A DNA stretch of 64,000 nt. Source: Marinovum sp048263515 (GTDB lineage: Bacteria; Pseudomonadota; Alphaproteobacteria; Rhodobacterales; Rhodobacteraceae). The position numbers were made by a program, and so were the translations under genes. The notes beneath the pieces were generated by a model that was given only the letters and a program-made list of their open reading frames with translations, was not told the DNA's origin and did no database searches. The stretch covers positions 318,101 through 382,100 of the forward strand of contig NZ_JBLXEC010000002.1 of assembly GCF_048263515.1 (NCBI RefSeq), in the 5' to 3' direction. The first letter of the stretch is position 1, and every line of letters starts with the position of its first letter. Positions 32,886 to 41,770 of this stretch are shown here, in pieces.

Positions 32886-34061
32886 TCAGGCCCGGTCGGG
32901 GTCAAAAATGCGGCCGTCGAAGAACCGGTCTGGGCCGAGAATCAGCCGGCCAGTTTCGGCCGGGGCTGCCGTCGGCTCGGTCACGCCGCCCTCGATCCGC
33001 GACGAGGCGGTGGGCAAGCTGGCCGAGAGACCGGCCAGGGCCTGGCGGTGCAGGTCAGTGCGAAAGACCCCGGCGGCAGCGGATTTGGCGGTGCTGCGGT
33101 CAAGCCCGGTGCGCGCCGCCAGTTGCAGCCCGATCCATTCCGCCTGGCTGCGCCAGGGAAAGCTCGCGGCCGAGCGGTGAAAGGCCAGAAAATCCGGCAC
33201 GTCGCGCTCTTCGCCCCGCGGCGAGACCACCAGCCGGCCTGACAGCGCCCGGTCGAGGATGTACGCCGGCAGGTCGAGATAATCGGGGCGGGCGAGGATC
33301 TCGGCGGTCAGGCTGCGCGAGGCCGGATCGCCCAGCCAGCGCCCGGCACGCCAGACCGCGCGGATCAGCCGGCCGCGCAGCATCTCTTCCGCCTCGGCCC
33401 AGTCGGTGCGCATCGCCAGCACCTTTTCCGGCGCAAAGCCCCAGATCGCCGAGCCGGGCAGCAAAAGCGCACCCATGCCGTCCTCGACCGCCTGGCTGCC
33501 CCAGGGCTCGCCGACGCAGAAGGCGTCGATCTCGCCGGCGCGGATCGCATCGCCCATCAGTGGCGGCGGCACGGTGCGCACGAAGACCGACTGCGGCGCC
33601 GGCAGGCCCAGCGCCGAGAGCCAGTAGTAGACCAGCTCGGCGTGCATCGAGAAGGGGAAGGGAACGCCGATCCGCAGCCCGTCGCCCGCCGCCGCGATCA
33701 GCGCCAGACCGGCAGCGCGGGCGTTGGTGAAGCCGAAGTCATGGCCGGCGTCGCGCAGCCGGTCGGCGAGCGCGCGACTGACGCCGATAACATTGCCGTT
33801 AACCGAAAGTACCGAGACCGCCGAGAGCGGCGCGCCGGCGCCGCCAAGCCCCAGCGCCGTGGCCACCGGCACGGGCGAGAGCATATGTGCGGCGTCGACC
33901 ATGCCGAAACTGAGCAGATCGCGCAGGGCCGACCACGAGGGCGCGCGGCGCAGCTGCAGGCTGATGCCTTCCTCGGCGGCAAAGCCCATCTCCTGAGCGA
34001 TGATCAGCGGCGCGGCATCCACCAGCGGGATGAAACCGACGGTCAGCGGTGTCAGGCTCAT
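32886..34061 (-). CDS. nasS: Cytoplasmic nitrate sensor NasS
   Basis: The protein has 391 residues with an NrtA/CmpA-type ligand-binding fold. It starts directly at MSLTPLTVGFIPLVDAAPL with no signal peptide, which separates NasS from the transporter binding protein. Matching segments are DLLSFGMVDAAHMLSPVPVA and FCVGEPWGSQAVEDG. In the known NasS-NasT pair, NasS without nitrate holds NasT inactive. It overlaps nasT by four bases. Its stop is followed by the leader RNA at 32666-32778. Confidence 0.92.
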   Translation of the reverse strand: MSLTPLTVGFIPLVDAAPLIIAQEMGFAAEEGISLQLRRAPSWSALRDLLSFGMVDAAHMLSPVPVATALGLGGAGAPLSAVSVLSVNGNVIGVSRALADRLRDAGHDFGFTNARAAGLALIAAAGDGLRIGVPFPFSMHAELVYYWLSALGLPAPQSVFVRTVPPPLMGDAIRAGEIDAFCVGEPWGSQAVEDGMGALLLPGSAIWGFAPEKVLAMRTDWAEAEEMLRGRLIRAVWRAGRWLGDPASRSLTAEILARPDYLDLPAYILDRALSGRLVVSPRGEERDVPDFLAFHRSAASFPWRSQAEWIGLQLAARTGLDRSTAKSAAAGVFRTDLHRQALAGLSASLPTASSRIEGGVTEPTAAPAETGRLILGPDRFFDGRIFDPDRA

Positions 34062-34642
34062 CCCAGGAGCCCCGCTGCCGTGACCAGCGCCTGGGCCACA
34101 TCGGCCACTCGCTTGCCCTGGTCCATCGCGGCCTTGCGCAAGAGCGCGTAGGCCTCGTCCTCGCTGACCCCGCGGGCCTTCATAAGCATGCCCTTGGCGC
34201 GGTCGATCACCTTGCGGTCCTCGAGCGCGCGTTTCATCTCGGCCAGTTCGGTGCGCATCCGCTGGAACATGCGAAAGCGGGTGATGGCGGCGTCGAGCAC
34301 CGGCTTGATCCGCCCGGGCTGCAGCCCGTCGACCACATAGGCCGAGACGCCGGCCTCGATGGCGGCGGCCGAGAGCCCCTCGGCCGAGCGGTCGACGAAC
34401 ATCGCCACCGCGCGGTCCTGAGGGCCCGAGGCCAGCGCCAGTTCCTCGAGCATGTCGCGCGAGGGATTCTCGATGTCGATCAGCACCACATCGGGTTGCC
34501 GCGCCTGGATTTGCCGGGCGAGGCTGGTGGGCTCGGCGATGACCTGAATCTCGAAATCGCCGGCAGCGCGCAGGCTGTCGACGATGAGCAGCGCGCGGTC
34601 GCGGTCGGGTTCGACGATGATGATCGAAAGCGGGCGGGGCAT
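34058..34642 (-). CDS. nasT: ANTAR-domain antiterminator NasT
   Basis: The protein has 194 residues from the ATG at 34642. A pseudo-receiver N-terminal domain (LSIIIVEPDRDRALLIVDSL, VVLIDIENPSRDML) is followed by a C-terminal ANTAR domain of about 60 residues (MKRALEDRKVIDRAKGMLMK ... GVSEDEAYALLRKAAMDQGK). It binds paired hairpins in leader RNA to prevent termination. Two fitting hairpins lie ahead of nrtA, 3' of nasS. It is the promoter-proximal gene of the leftward nitrate block; the upstream gap is repeat-rich. Confidence 0.93.
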   Translation of the reverse strand: MPRPLSIIIVEPDRDRALLIVDSLRAAGDFEIQVIAEPTSLARQIQARQPDVVLIDIENPSRDMLEELALASGPQDRAVAMFVDRSAEGLSAAAIEAGVSAYVVDGLQPGRIKPVLDAAITRFRMFQRMRTELAEMKRALEDRKVIDRAKGMLMKARGVSEDEAYALLRKAAMDQGKRVADVAQALVTAAGLLG

Positions 34643-34770
34643 GAGGGCAGATGCGGCGCTTGGTGCGCCGTTGTAAATGGGGCGCGCGGGGTTTGGGGGC
34701 GTTCGTTGTGCGATGTGCCTAAATGTTGGGCAGACATGCGGACCTCTGACGGTTTCGCGCAAGCCGCGCC

Positions 34771-35120
34771 ATCGCCGCCCCGGGGGGGGCGGGACATGCC
34801 GGAGGCATGCCTTTGGCATGACGATGGCGCGGCGGCCTTCAGCCCGCGCCGGGGTGTAGAGCGAGGGCTGGGCTTGGGGAAATCAGCAAGCAAGTCCGGG
34901 TGCACGCATGCGATGGTCGCGCAAGCCGCGCCATCGCCGAGCCGCGGGGTGGCGATCCGCGCCTGGTTCGGACGCGTTTTATGGCAGCCAGATCCGGAAG
35001 AGATCGGAGCGGCGCCCCTACCTCAAACAAATCGCCGCCCCGGGGGGCGGGTCATGCCGGAGGCATGCCTTTGGCATGACGATGGCGCGGCGGCCTTGCG
35101 GCCTTGATTCCGCGCCGGGG
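34771..35120. repeat. Two copies of a GC-rich intergenic repeat between nasT and the DMT gene
   Basis: The gap 34643-35203 holds no gene I can support. Bases 34771-34854 and 35031-35119 are copies of one element: ATCGCCGCCCCGGGGGG, then a TGCCGGAGGCATGCCTTTGG hairpin, then a GATGGCGCGGCGGCCTT core. The core is the same one seen at 19251, 19500 and 57952. Confidence 0.8.
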
Positions 35121-35203
35121 CGTTGGACCTAGGATGCGCTGTGGGTGCCTTGCTTCCGCGCCGGGCTGTGGATCGAACTCTGGGCTCTCGCGACCAGTCC
35201 CAC

Positions 35204-35572
35204 CTACCGCCCGAACGCCATCACCAGCAGGCCCGAGATGATCAGCGCCATGCCAAGCACCCGGGTCAGCGTCAGGGTCTCGCCCAGAAACAGCACGCCG
35301 GATCCCGCCACCATGACAAAGCTCATCGCCACGAAGGGATAGGCCAGCGACAGGTCCATCCGCTTCAGCGCAAAGAGCCAGAGCAGCGTGCCAACGCCAT
35401 AGAACGCCAGCCCGCCCAGCACCCAGGGCGACAGCAGCATCGCCAGGCTCTTGTGCACCACGCCGGCGCCTTCGGCAAAGCTCACGCGTCCGACGCCGGT
35501 CTTGAAACAGGTCTGGCCCAGCGCCGACAGGGCGACACTGACGAAGATCAGGGCAAAGCCCGCCGGCGTCAC
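35204..35572 (-). CDS. Small DMT/EmrE-like four-span membrane protein
   Basis: The protein has 122 residues, starting at a GTG (35572) that overlaps the stop of the UbiA gene (GTGA). Four hydrophobic spans cover nearly the whole length (AGFALIFVSVALSALGQTCF, VLGGLAFYGVGTLLWLFALK, SLAYPFVAMSFVMVAGSGVL, VLGMALIISGLLVMAFG). The size and pattern fit small DMT proteins, including SMR-type pumps and ArnE/ArnF-like lipid flippase subunits. Coupling to a UbiA-type prenyltransferase favours a lipid-linked-sugar flippase role over drug export. That preference is inference from context. Confidence 0.78.
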   Translation of the reverse strand: MTPAGFALIFVSVALSALGQTCFKTGVGRVSFAEGAGVVHKSLAMLLSPWVLGGLAFYGVGTLLWLFALKRMDLSLAYPFVAMSFVMVAGSGVLFLGETLTLTRVLGMALIISGLLVMAFGR

Positions 35573-37065
35573 TGGATGAACCCCACGAAATCGAGGTAGC
35601 GCGCGGCCACGAACATCGTCACCACCGCCAGCAGGGTGATCTGGCTGATCCGGTCGGTCAGGGCAAAGACCACCGGATCGTCGCCCACCTTGCCACGGAT
35701 CGCCCACATCCAGGTGCGGTAGATCCAGAACATCAGCATCGGCACCGCCAGCCAGAGGATGTCATCGGCGCCATAGGTCTCTTTCGCGGTGGGGCTGTTG
35801 ATGTACTGCGCCAGCGTCAGCAGGCTCACCGCCGCATTGGCGATGCCAAAGATCTGCATGCTCGCCAGCTCGGCCCCCCAGTAATTGCGATGCGGCAGCT
35901 TGTCGTCATCCTCGACCGAGTCGAGCTCGATATATCGTTTCATGTAGGCGAGGCTGACGAAGAAGAAGAGCGAGAAGGTCAGAAGCCAGGGGCTGAGCAT
36001 GACCGAACAGGCCGCCGCCCCGGCAAGGATGCGCACGGTATAGAGCAGCGACAGCACGATGACATCGACCGTCGAATACTGCTTGAGCGCAAAGGAATAA
36101 GCCGTGGTCAGGACAAAGTAGATCAGCAGCACCACGCCGAAGGGCAGGCCCACCGCGCCAAAGCCCAGCAGCAGCGCTGACACCATCAGCGTGCCTGCGG
36201 CGATCACCCCGTGCACCGGCCGCACCAGCCCGGCGGCAAAGGGGCGGAAGCGCTTGCTGCGGTGGCGGCGGTCGGCGGGAATGTCGATCAGGTCGTTGAC
36301 CAGATAGACGCCGGAGGCCATCAGCGACATCGCCAGAAAGGCCAGAGCCGCCAGCGCCAGCGCCCCGGCCTCGGTATAGAGATGGGCAAAGAACAGCGGC
36401 AGGAAGACCAGGGTGTTCTTGGCCCATTGGTGCGGCCGCATCGCCTTCCACAGCCCGCGCCAGGCCGGCGGCGCCGGATCGGTGACCAATGAGACCCGGT
36501 CGCCCGTGGCCTGCATCTCGGCCTGCGCGGCGCTGTCGGGGCGGATGAAGCCCGCCCGATGCGCCGCCCGCCACACCGGGATGTCGGCGGCGCTGTCGCC
36601 CAGGTACTCGAAAGGCCCGTGGCTGTCGGCCTCGATCGCGGCCAGCTTGGCCGCACCCTTGAGATTGTGACCGGGGTCGGAGGCCAGCACCGCGTCGAAC
36701 AGGCCCAGATGCACGGCAATCGCCTCGGCCACTTGCCGATCGGCGGCGGTGGCCAGCACGATGCGGCGGCCCTGCGCCCGCGCGTCCCTCAGATAGTCGA
36801 GCACCGTCTCGTCATAGGGCAGCAGCGCCGGGTGAAACCCGTCGCGGTCCCAGACCGCGCGCTTGATGCCGCTCGCGCCATGCGCTTTCCAGGCGGCCAG
36901 CACCGGCGCCCAGTTGCGCGGCCGGACCAGCGCCGCGATCAACAGCTCCTGCGCCACGTCGGTGCGCACCAGCGTCCCGTCGAGATCGACGTATAGCGGC
37001 AACGAAAGCCCTGTATCGGTCTGCGTCAAATCCTCGGCCAAACCCGTTTCCAAATCTCGCAACAA
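35569..37065 (-). CDS. HAD-UbiA fusion: phosphatase-like domain plus UbiA-family prenyltransferase
   Basis: The protein has 498 residues. The N-terminal HAD-like domain has motif I YVDLDGTLVRTD (D27, D29) and YLGDSAADIPVWRAA as motif IV. From about residue 205 a UbiA membrane domain follows with the Asp-rich motif VNDLIDIPADRRHRSKRFRP and about eight spans. Related fusions resemble decaprenylphosphoryl-phosphoribose synthases, where transfer of a phosphoribosyl group to polyprenyl phosphate and dephosphorylation are consecutive steps. The real substrate is unknown. It is translationally coupled to the small DMT protein and divergent from a GT-C enzyme. Confidence 0.85.
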   Translation of the reverse strand: MLRDLETGLAEDLTQTDTGLSLPLYVDLDGTLVRTDVAQELLIAALVRPRNWAPVLAAWKAHGASGIKRAVWDRDGFHPALLPYDETVLDYLRDARAQGRRIVLATAADRQVAEAIAVHLGLFDAVLASDPGHNLKGAAKLAAIEADSHGPFEYLGDSAADIPVWRAAHRAGFIRPDSAAQAEMQATGDRVSLVTDPAPPAWRGLWKAMRPHQWAKNTLVFLPLFFAHLYTEAGALALAALAFLAMSLMASGVYLVNDLIDIPADRRHRSKRFRPFAAGLVRPVHGVIAAGTLMVSALLLGFGAVGLPFGVVLLIYFVLTTAYSFALKQYSTVDVIVLSLLYTVRILAGAAACSVMLSPWLLTFSLFFFVSLAYMKRYIELDSVEDDDKLPHRNYWGAELASMQIFGIANAAVSLLTLAQYINSPTAKETYGADDILWLAVPMLMFWIYRTWMWAIRGKVGDDPVVFALTDRISQITLLAVVTMFVAARYLDFVGFIQ

Positions 37066-37165
37066 TCTCTCCTCGCTGCGGCCTTACTGCAATGTCAGCT
37101 GACAATGACGCCGAATTGTGCGGATTTTCTGGCACGAGGCAGTCTAGACTGTAAAAAGTTAACCC

Positions 37166-38878
37166 ATGTCTGGCAAAACCGATTTTGTGACACGCCTTCT
37201 GGCGGTTTTCGTGCTTTTTCTTCTGGCTTTCGCGCTGCGGGCGCTGGGCGCGGACTATGGCTACTTCCACGGAGACGAGCGGATCAACGATGCCGCGCGG
37301 GCGCTGGCGGGGCAGATCGTGCCGGGGCAGCACTTCTATCCACCGCTCTACAATTACATCAACGGGGTGGCCTTTGGCGGGCTCTTCGCGCTGGGGCTGC
37401 CGCAGGGCTGGTGGGGTTCGCCGGGGGAGTTCCGGGCGCAGTATTTCACCGATCCGACGGTCTTCTACCTGACGGCGCGCTACGTGACGGCGGTGATCGG
37501 CGCGCTGATCGCACCGCTGTTCTTTGCCATCGCGCGGCGGGTGGGGCTGGGGCTCTGGCAGTCGTTGGCGTTGGGGGCGCTGGGCGTGGTCTTTCCGCTC
37601 GGGGTCTTCATGTCGCATATCGCCAAGGGCGACGTGGCGCTGGCCACGGCCACCGTGGCGGTGTTCTGGGCGCTGTTGGCGCGGCTCGACGCCGGGCGGC
37701 CGGGGCGCTGGGACATCTGGCTGGGCATCTTCGCTGTGCTGGTGGTGAGCTTCAAGCAATCGGGGGTCTTCGTGCTGCTGCCGCTGGCCTTTGGCATGGC
37801 GGGGCTGCTGCTGGCGGCCGAGGGGCTGGGCGCGATGGCGCGCAGCATGGGCCGGGCGCTGCTGACCGTATTGCTGCTCTGGCCACTGCTGAACATCGGC
37901 ATCCTGCTGGATTTCCAGAACTTCCTCGCATTCCAGAAGATCCAGACGGTGATGTCGCTGCGCACCGGTGATGGAATCTGGCCCGGCCTTGCCACCCTCG
38001 CACAGCGGGCCCTGACGCTGACCTGGGGCATGACCCCGGTCTTTGCCGTTCTGGCGCTGCTGACGCCGCTGCTGCTGGCGCTGCCGGCCTGCCGCCTGCG
38101 GCGCAAGCCGGCGCTTTTGGTGATCTGGGGATCGCTGGCGCTGGGCACGCTGGCGCTGGGCTTCCTTGCCGGGCCACGCCAGCCGGAGCACCTGTGGATC
38201 GCCAGTTTCGCGGGCTTCACCCTGTTGTCAGGCCTGGCCCTGGCCGGGTTGGTTGCCGCGCCGGGCTGGTGGGGCCGGGCGGCGGGCGGCACGCTGGCGC
38301 TGGGCCTGGGGCTGTCTCTGGTGGGCGCCGGCATCGCGGTGACCGAGGCGCTGGCGCCGCCGATGTGGCAGGAGACCGACGCCTATATCGCCGAGCACCT
38401 GGCCGACGAGAAGATCATGACCATGGCGGTGACCCATCTGCCGCAGGCCCGTGCGGCGCAGCAGATGGAGATCGCCCGCTGGCAGCACCTGGCCGAGAAA
38501 TACGACACGCCACTGCCGGAGATGGCCGAAGAACGGCTGATCACCGACGAGGCGCCGGGGGCGGTGTTCTACATCGGCATGCCGACGGTTCTCTATGGTC
38601 TGGAAGGGGTGGACGAGGACGACCCGGACTTCCAGGCCCAGGCCCACGCCTGGCCGCCGCAGCGCGAGGAATGGCAGCTGGACCACTGGCGGGCCCAGGG
38701 GTTCGAGACCTTCGTGGTCAAGGACCCGGAGTTCATGCGCTCCGAGGTCGATTCGGAGTTGATGCGGGCGTTTTTCAACGACCTGCATGCGCGCTGCGAG
38801 GTGGCGGCGGCGTTCGATCCCAACAAGCCGCTGTTTCTCGAGAGGGAGATTGCGATTTATCGCTGTGGCGAGAACTGA
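37166..38878 (+). CDS. GT-C (family 39-like) membrane glycosyltransferase
   Basis: The protein has 570 residues. About ten to eleven spans run from residue 8 to about 390, followed by a soluble C-terminal domain of about 170 residues. The first external loop contains YGYFHGDERIND, with the paired D37-E38 typical of GT-C catalytic loops. Such enzymes use polyprenyl-phosphate sugars as donors on the outer face of the membrane. It is divergent from the HAD-UbiA/DMT pair, with 100 bases between. Together they could make, flip and use one lipid-linked sugar. The acceptor is unknown. Confidence 0.82.
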   Translation: MSGKTDFVTRLLAVFVLFLLAFALRALGADYGYFHGDERINDAARALAGQIVPGQHFYPPLYNYINGVAFGGLFALGLPQGWWGSPGEFRAQYFTDPTVFYLTARYVTAVIGALIAPLFFAIARRVGLGLWQSLALGALGVVFPLGVFMSHIAKGDVALATATVAVFWALLARLDAGRPGRWDIWLGIFAVLVVSFKQSGVFVLLPLAFGMAGLLLAAEGLGAMARSMGRALLTVLLLWPLLNIGILLDFQNFLAFQKIQTVMSLRTGDGIWPGLATLAQRALTLTWGMTPVFAVLALLTPLLLALPACRLRRKPALLVIWGSLALGTLALGFLAGPRQPEHLWIASFAGFTLLSGLALAGLVAAPGWWGRAAGGTLALGLGLSLVGAGIAVTEALAPPMWQETDAYIAEHLADEKIMTMAVTHLPQARAAQQMEIARWQHLAEKYDTPLPEMAEERLITDEAPGAVFYIGMPTVLYGLEGVDEDDPDFQAQAHAWPPQREEWQLDHWRAQGFETFVVKDPEFMRSEVDSELMRAFFNDLHARCEVAAAFDPNKPLFLEREIAIYRCGEN

Positions 38879-38920
38879 GGTGGTGCCTGTGTTTTCGCCG
38901 TGCCTGCGCACGTCGACCGG

Positions 38921-38980
38921 CTGGGGGGCCAGCCCCCCAGACCCCCAGTTTGAACTGGGGGGCCAGCCCCCCAGACCCCC
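38921..38980. repeat. Duplicated GC hairpin after the GT-C gene
   Basis: CTGGGGGG-CCAG-CCCCCCAG is followed by ACCCCC, and the whole occurs twice, at 38921-38946 and 38956-38980. Each copy forms an 8-pair hairpin. The trailing CCCGAGGGTATTTTCGGCAA resembles a dispersed post-gene element common in Rhodobacterales genomes (from general familiarity, not a search). It may act as a transcription terminator between convergent genes. Confidence 0.65.
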
Positions 38981-39068
38981 CGAGGGTATTTTCGGCAAGA
39001 GGAAGGGGGGAGCGGGGTGCTGATGGGTGTTGTGGCGCGATCCTTTGGCGGGGACGCGAGTGCGGTTG

Positions 39069-39920
39069 TCAGCGCAGGCGATGGGCCTTTTGCAGGGGGC
39101 CGAGGCTGTCGAGGTAGTCCGAGCGGTAGCCTTCCTCGTAGATCGGGAAGCGGACCTGGCTGTCGCGGAAGCTCTTGAGCGGCTGGCCCATGTTGAGGAT
39201 GCCGCGTTCGCGCTGGCGGCGGACTTCGGCGAAATCGACCTCGAGCGGGATCATCTCTTCCTGCACGTTGCCCTTGTGCAGCAGACGGCCGGCCGGGTCG
39301 ATGACCTGGGAATAGCCGTTGCCGCCGGCCAGCAAGCCGTTGATGTGAAAGACATACATCTGGAACATCGCCGCCGCCGCCTGGGCGCAGGCGAGATCGG
39401 CGTGGCGGTCGACGAAGGCGGCGTTGACCGGGTTGATCAGCACCTCGGCGCCCATCGAGGCCAGTGTCCGGGTCAGCTCGGGGAACCAGATGTCGTAGCA
39501 GATCGACAGGCCCAGACGGCCGACGCCGGGCACATCGAAGACGCAAGGTTCCGTGCCGGGGGTCACGCCTTCCTCGTAGGGCGTGAAGGGGAACATCTTG
39601 TCGTAGCGTGCCACTTCTTCGCCGGCCGGGTTGAACACCGGGGCGGCATTGTAGATGCGGCCGTTGCGCCGTTCGAAGTAGGAGCCCGGCAGCAGCCAGA
39701 CCTTGTGCTGGCGTGCCATCTCGGCAAAGGCGATGTCGAGGTCGCCACCGGCGGCCTGGGCGCTGGGCAGGGCCGGGCCATGCGGCGCCAGTTCGGAGAA
39801 GCACACCATCTCGACCCAGGGGTAGAGGTGCATCAGCAGTGCCAGGCGCTTGCGCATCTCGGCGACGTTGTTCTGGGTGGTCACATGCATCTGGATGCCT
39901 GCGATGGCAAATCTGGTCAT
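39069..39920 (-). CDS. Carbon-nitrogen hydrolase (nitrilase superfamily amidase)
   Basis: The protein has 283 residues from the ATG at 39920. The catalytic triad positions are visible: E43 (CFSELAPHG), K108 (YDKMFPF) and C141 (LSICYDIWFPEL), the arrangement of nitrilase-superfamily amidases. No signal peptide is seen. Members of this size hydrolyse carbamoyl or other amides, for example N-carbamoylputrescine. The gene overlaps the C45-type hydrolase stop by four bases, so the two proteins are co-made. It probably hydrolyses an amide in the same pathway. The substrate is unknown. Confidence 0.87.
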   Translation of the reverse strand: MTRFAIAGIQMHVTTQNNVAEMRKRLALLMHLYPWVEMVCFSELAPHGPALPSAQAAGGDLDIAFAEMARQHKVWLLPGSYFERRNGRIYNAAPVFNPAGEEVARYDKMFPFTPYEEGVTPGTEPCVFDVPGVGRLGLSICYDIWFPELTRTLASMGAEVLINPVNAAFVDRHADLACAQAAAAMFQMYVFHINGLLAGGNGYSQVIDPAGRLLHKGNVQEEMIPLEVDFAEVRRQRERGILNMGQPLKSFRDSQVRFPIYEEGYRSDYLDSLGPLQKAHRLR

Positions 39921-41005
39921 CAGGCCGTCCTTTGAAGGTCTGTCAGGAGGGTCGGCGCCGCGGTCATGCGGCTGCCGAAATCGGAATATCCCACGGCGAG
40001 CGTGGCGGGGGCAAAGCTGTCGATCTGCCAGAGGTGGCTGCTGCCGTCGCCCCAGAACAGCCGCGCCGTGCCCAGCGCGGGACGATAGGCCACCGAGAAG
40101 ACGGTGCCATAGCCGGCGCGGTAATTGGCCGAGAAGAACGGCGGGGTGAGGAAGCTGGCCTGCAGCGTGGCCTCGTCGGGATAGCCCTGGGCGAACATGC
40201 GGCTCAGCGCCTGGGCGCGTTCCAGCGTCGCCGAGATCCGGCCGTGGCGCGGCCATTCCACGCCCAGCTGGTGGTTGGTGGCCCAGGGGGTGAACTGCAC
40301 CATCGCCGGGCGGTCGGGGCTGAGAAAGACCGTCGCCGCCTGGCCCTGACGATCGGTCAGGGTGACGTTGTAGGACATGTGGCAGGGTACCGCCCGCAGC
40401 GCCTCGAGCCCGTCCTGCACATCGGTACAGGTCTCTAGCACATAGCGAATGAGCAATGGGATGCCGAAGCCGCGGCCGGTCACCACCCGCCCGCCGAAGC
40501 TGAGCGAAACGGCGAGGCCATCCTCGTTCATGCCGTCCGACAGGCCCGAGAGGCCTTCGACCATGCCCATCACCACCTTGCCGCGCCAGTTCGAGCGCAG
40601 CATCGTCGCCTCGCTCAGTGCCGGGTCGAGGTCGTAGTTGCGCATCAGGAGCGGGCCGGACAGGTCGGTGGTGGCGGCCTGGGTGCAGCTCACCAGGTAG
40701 CGCGGCGGGCACCAGAAGGTGAGGAATTCGCCCAGCACCGGGTCGTCAGGCAGGGCTTCTGACAGGGTGTCCACCAGTCGGGTCATCTCCGGCATGTGGC
40801 GGCGCAGGGCGCGCTGCGCCTCGCGGCTGGTCTCGGCGGTGGTGCCGCCGCGTGCCAGGTACCAGTCGCGCCAGCCCGGCCAATGGGCGCCCAGCAGATC
40901 CTGCCAGACCACGCCGGGGCGTTCCTCGGTGCGGCCGGCAAAGCGGCGCTCGAGGGAATAGCCCGGTCGGGGCGGCACGGGGGGTGGGACGGCAAAGGGG
41001 GACAT
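39920..41005 (-). CDS. C45-family Ntn hydrolase / acyltransferase-like protein
   Basis: The protein has 361 residues. The region YLVSCTQAATTDLSGPLLMR followed by NYDLDP resembles the Ntn core of acyl-coenzyme A:6-aminopenicillanic-acid acyltransferase relatives (peptidase family C45). There an internal Cys (here C107) becomes the N-terminal nucleophile after self-cleavage. A long N-terminal pro-region would be removed. Such enzymes cut or form amide bonds on small molecules. The gene is coupled to the nitrilase gene. The start region has a weak ribosome site, so the true start could differ slightly. Confidence 0.78.
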   Translation of the reverse strand: MSPFAVPPPVPPRPGYSLERRFAGRTEERPGVVWQDLLGAHWPGWRDWYLARGGTTAETSREAQRALRRHMPEMTRLVDTLSEALPDDPVLGEFLTFWCPPRYLVSCTQAATTDLSGPLLMRNYDLDPALSEATMLRSNWRGKVVMGMVEGLSGLSDGMNEDGLAVSLSFGGRVVTGRGFGIPLLIRYVLETCTDVQDGLEALRAVPCHMSYNVTLTDRQGQAATVFLSPDRPAMVQFTPWATNHQLGVEWPRHGRISATLERAQALSRMFAQGYPDEATLQASFLTPPFFSANYRAGYGTVFSVAYRPALGTARLFWGDGSSHLWQIDSFAPATLAVGYSDFGSRMTAAPTLLTDLQRTA

Positions 41006-41157
41006 GTGGCGGGAATCCAGTGAGTACCAGGTACACTATGGGTCATGGTGTTGCGGTTTCAAGCGCAATCTGCTACATCATGGTCCATGGTGGCGATAAT
41101 GCCCCAAGGTTATTGCTTAAAAAACGGACAGACGTCCGCCTGACGTGGAGACAGATG

Positions 41158-41691
41158 ATGCCGAAGAAACCCGCAGTTGCCCCGCGCGGCTACCGGACCT
41201 GCACCGCCGCTTTGGCCGTGGCGAACGTGCCGGCGGCGCTGGCGTTCTACGAGGCGGCCTTTGACGCCAAGGTGCAGGCCCGCGACAGCGAGGCCGAGCC
41301 GCGCTTTGCCACGATCAAGGTCGGCAGCTCGATGCTCTTTGTCACCGAAGGCTGGGCCGGTCATGGCCACCAGCCGACGCCGGGCGCGGCCTCGGTCGCG
41401 CATCACATGTATGTCGAGGATGTCGATGCCAGCTTTGCCCGGGCCGTCGAGGCAGGCGCACAGGTGCTGGCCGAGCCGGAGCTGGCCTATTGGGGCGAAC
41501 GCTGCGCCACGCTGAGCGATCCGATGGGCCATGTCTGGACGCTGGCCACCCGGGTCGAGGCGCTGACCCCGGCGCAGATCGCCGCGCGGGCCGCGGCGTC
41601 GGCCGAAGAGGCCGCGCCCGAGCGGACCGAAGAGGCGGGCGCGGCAGAGGGCGAGACCCCGGCCAGCGAACCGGCCGACAGCCCGAGCTGA
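41158..41691 (+). CDS. VOC-family (glyoxalase/bleomycin-resistance-like) protein
   Basis: The protein has 177 residues. A GGAG site lies seven bases before the ATG at 41158; the ATG at 41155 is also in frame. The first 135 residues show the paired beta-alpha-beta-beta-beta VOC fold (ALAVANVPAALAFYEAAFDA, SVAHHMYVEDVDASFARAVE, LSDPMGHVWTLATR). An Ala/Glu-rich tail of about 40 residues follows. It lacks the full metal-ligand set of glyoxalase I as far as I can see. Role is unknown. It is divergent from the C45 gene. Confidence 0.8.
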   Translation: MPKKPAVAPRGYRTCTAALAVANVPAALAFYEAAFDAKVQARDSEAEPRFATIKVGSSMLFVTEGWAGHGHQPTPGAASVAHHMYVEDVDASFARAVEAGAQVLAEPELAYWGERCATLSDPMGHVWTLATRVEALTPAQIAARAAASAEEAAPERTEEAGAAEGETPASEPADSPS

Positions 41692-41770
41692 CGCCGACAT
41701 CGCGTTGCAAAGGCGGTGAGTAGCGCCGTATCACGGGTCAAACGCCTCAGCAGACGAGATCGCCACAGCC

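Noticed and set aside
34813..34830. Sigma-54-like TGGCATG...TGGC sequence upstream of nasT
   Set aside because: It is on the wrong strand for nasT, lies inside a repeat unit that recurs at other loci, and does not fit the -24/-12 consensus well.
41024..41034. GTACC-A-GGTAC palindrome before the C45 gene as an operator
   Set aside because: At 11 bases it is too short to separate from chance, and no second copy is found in the window.
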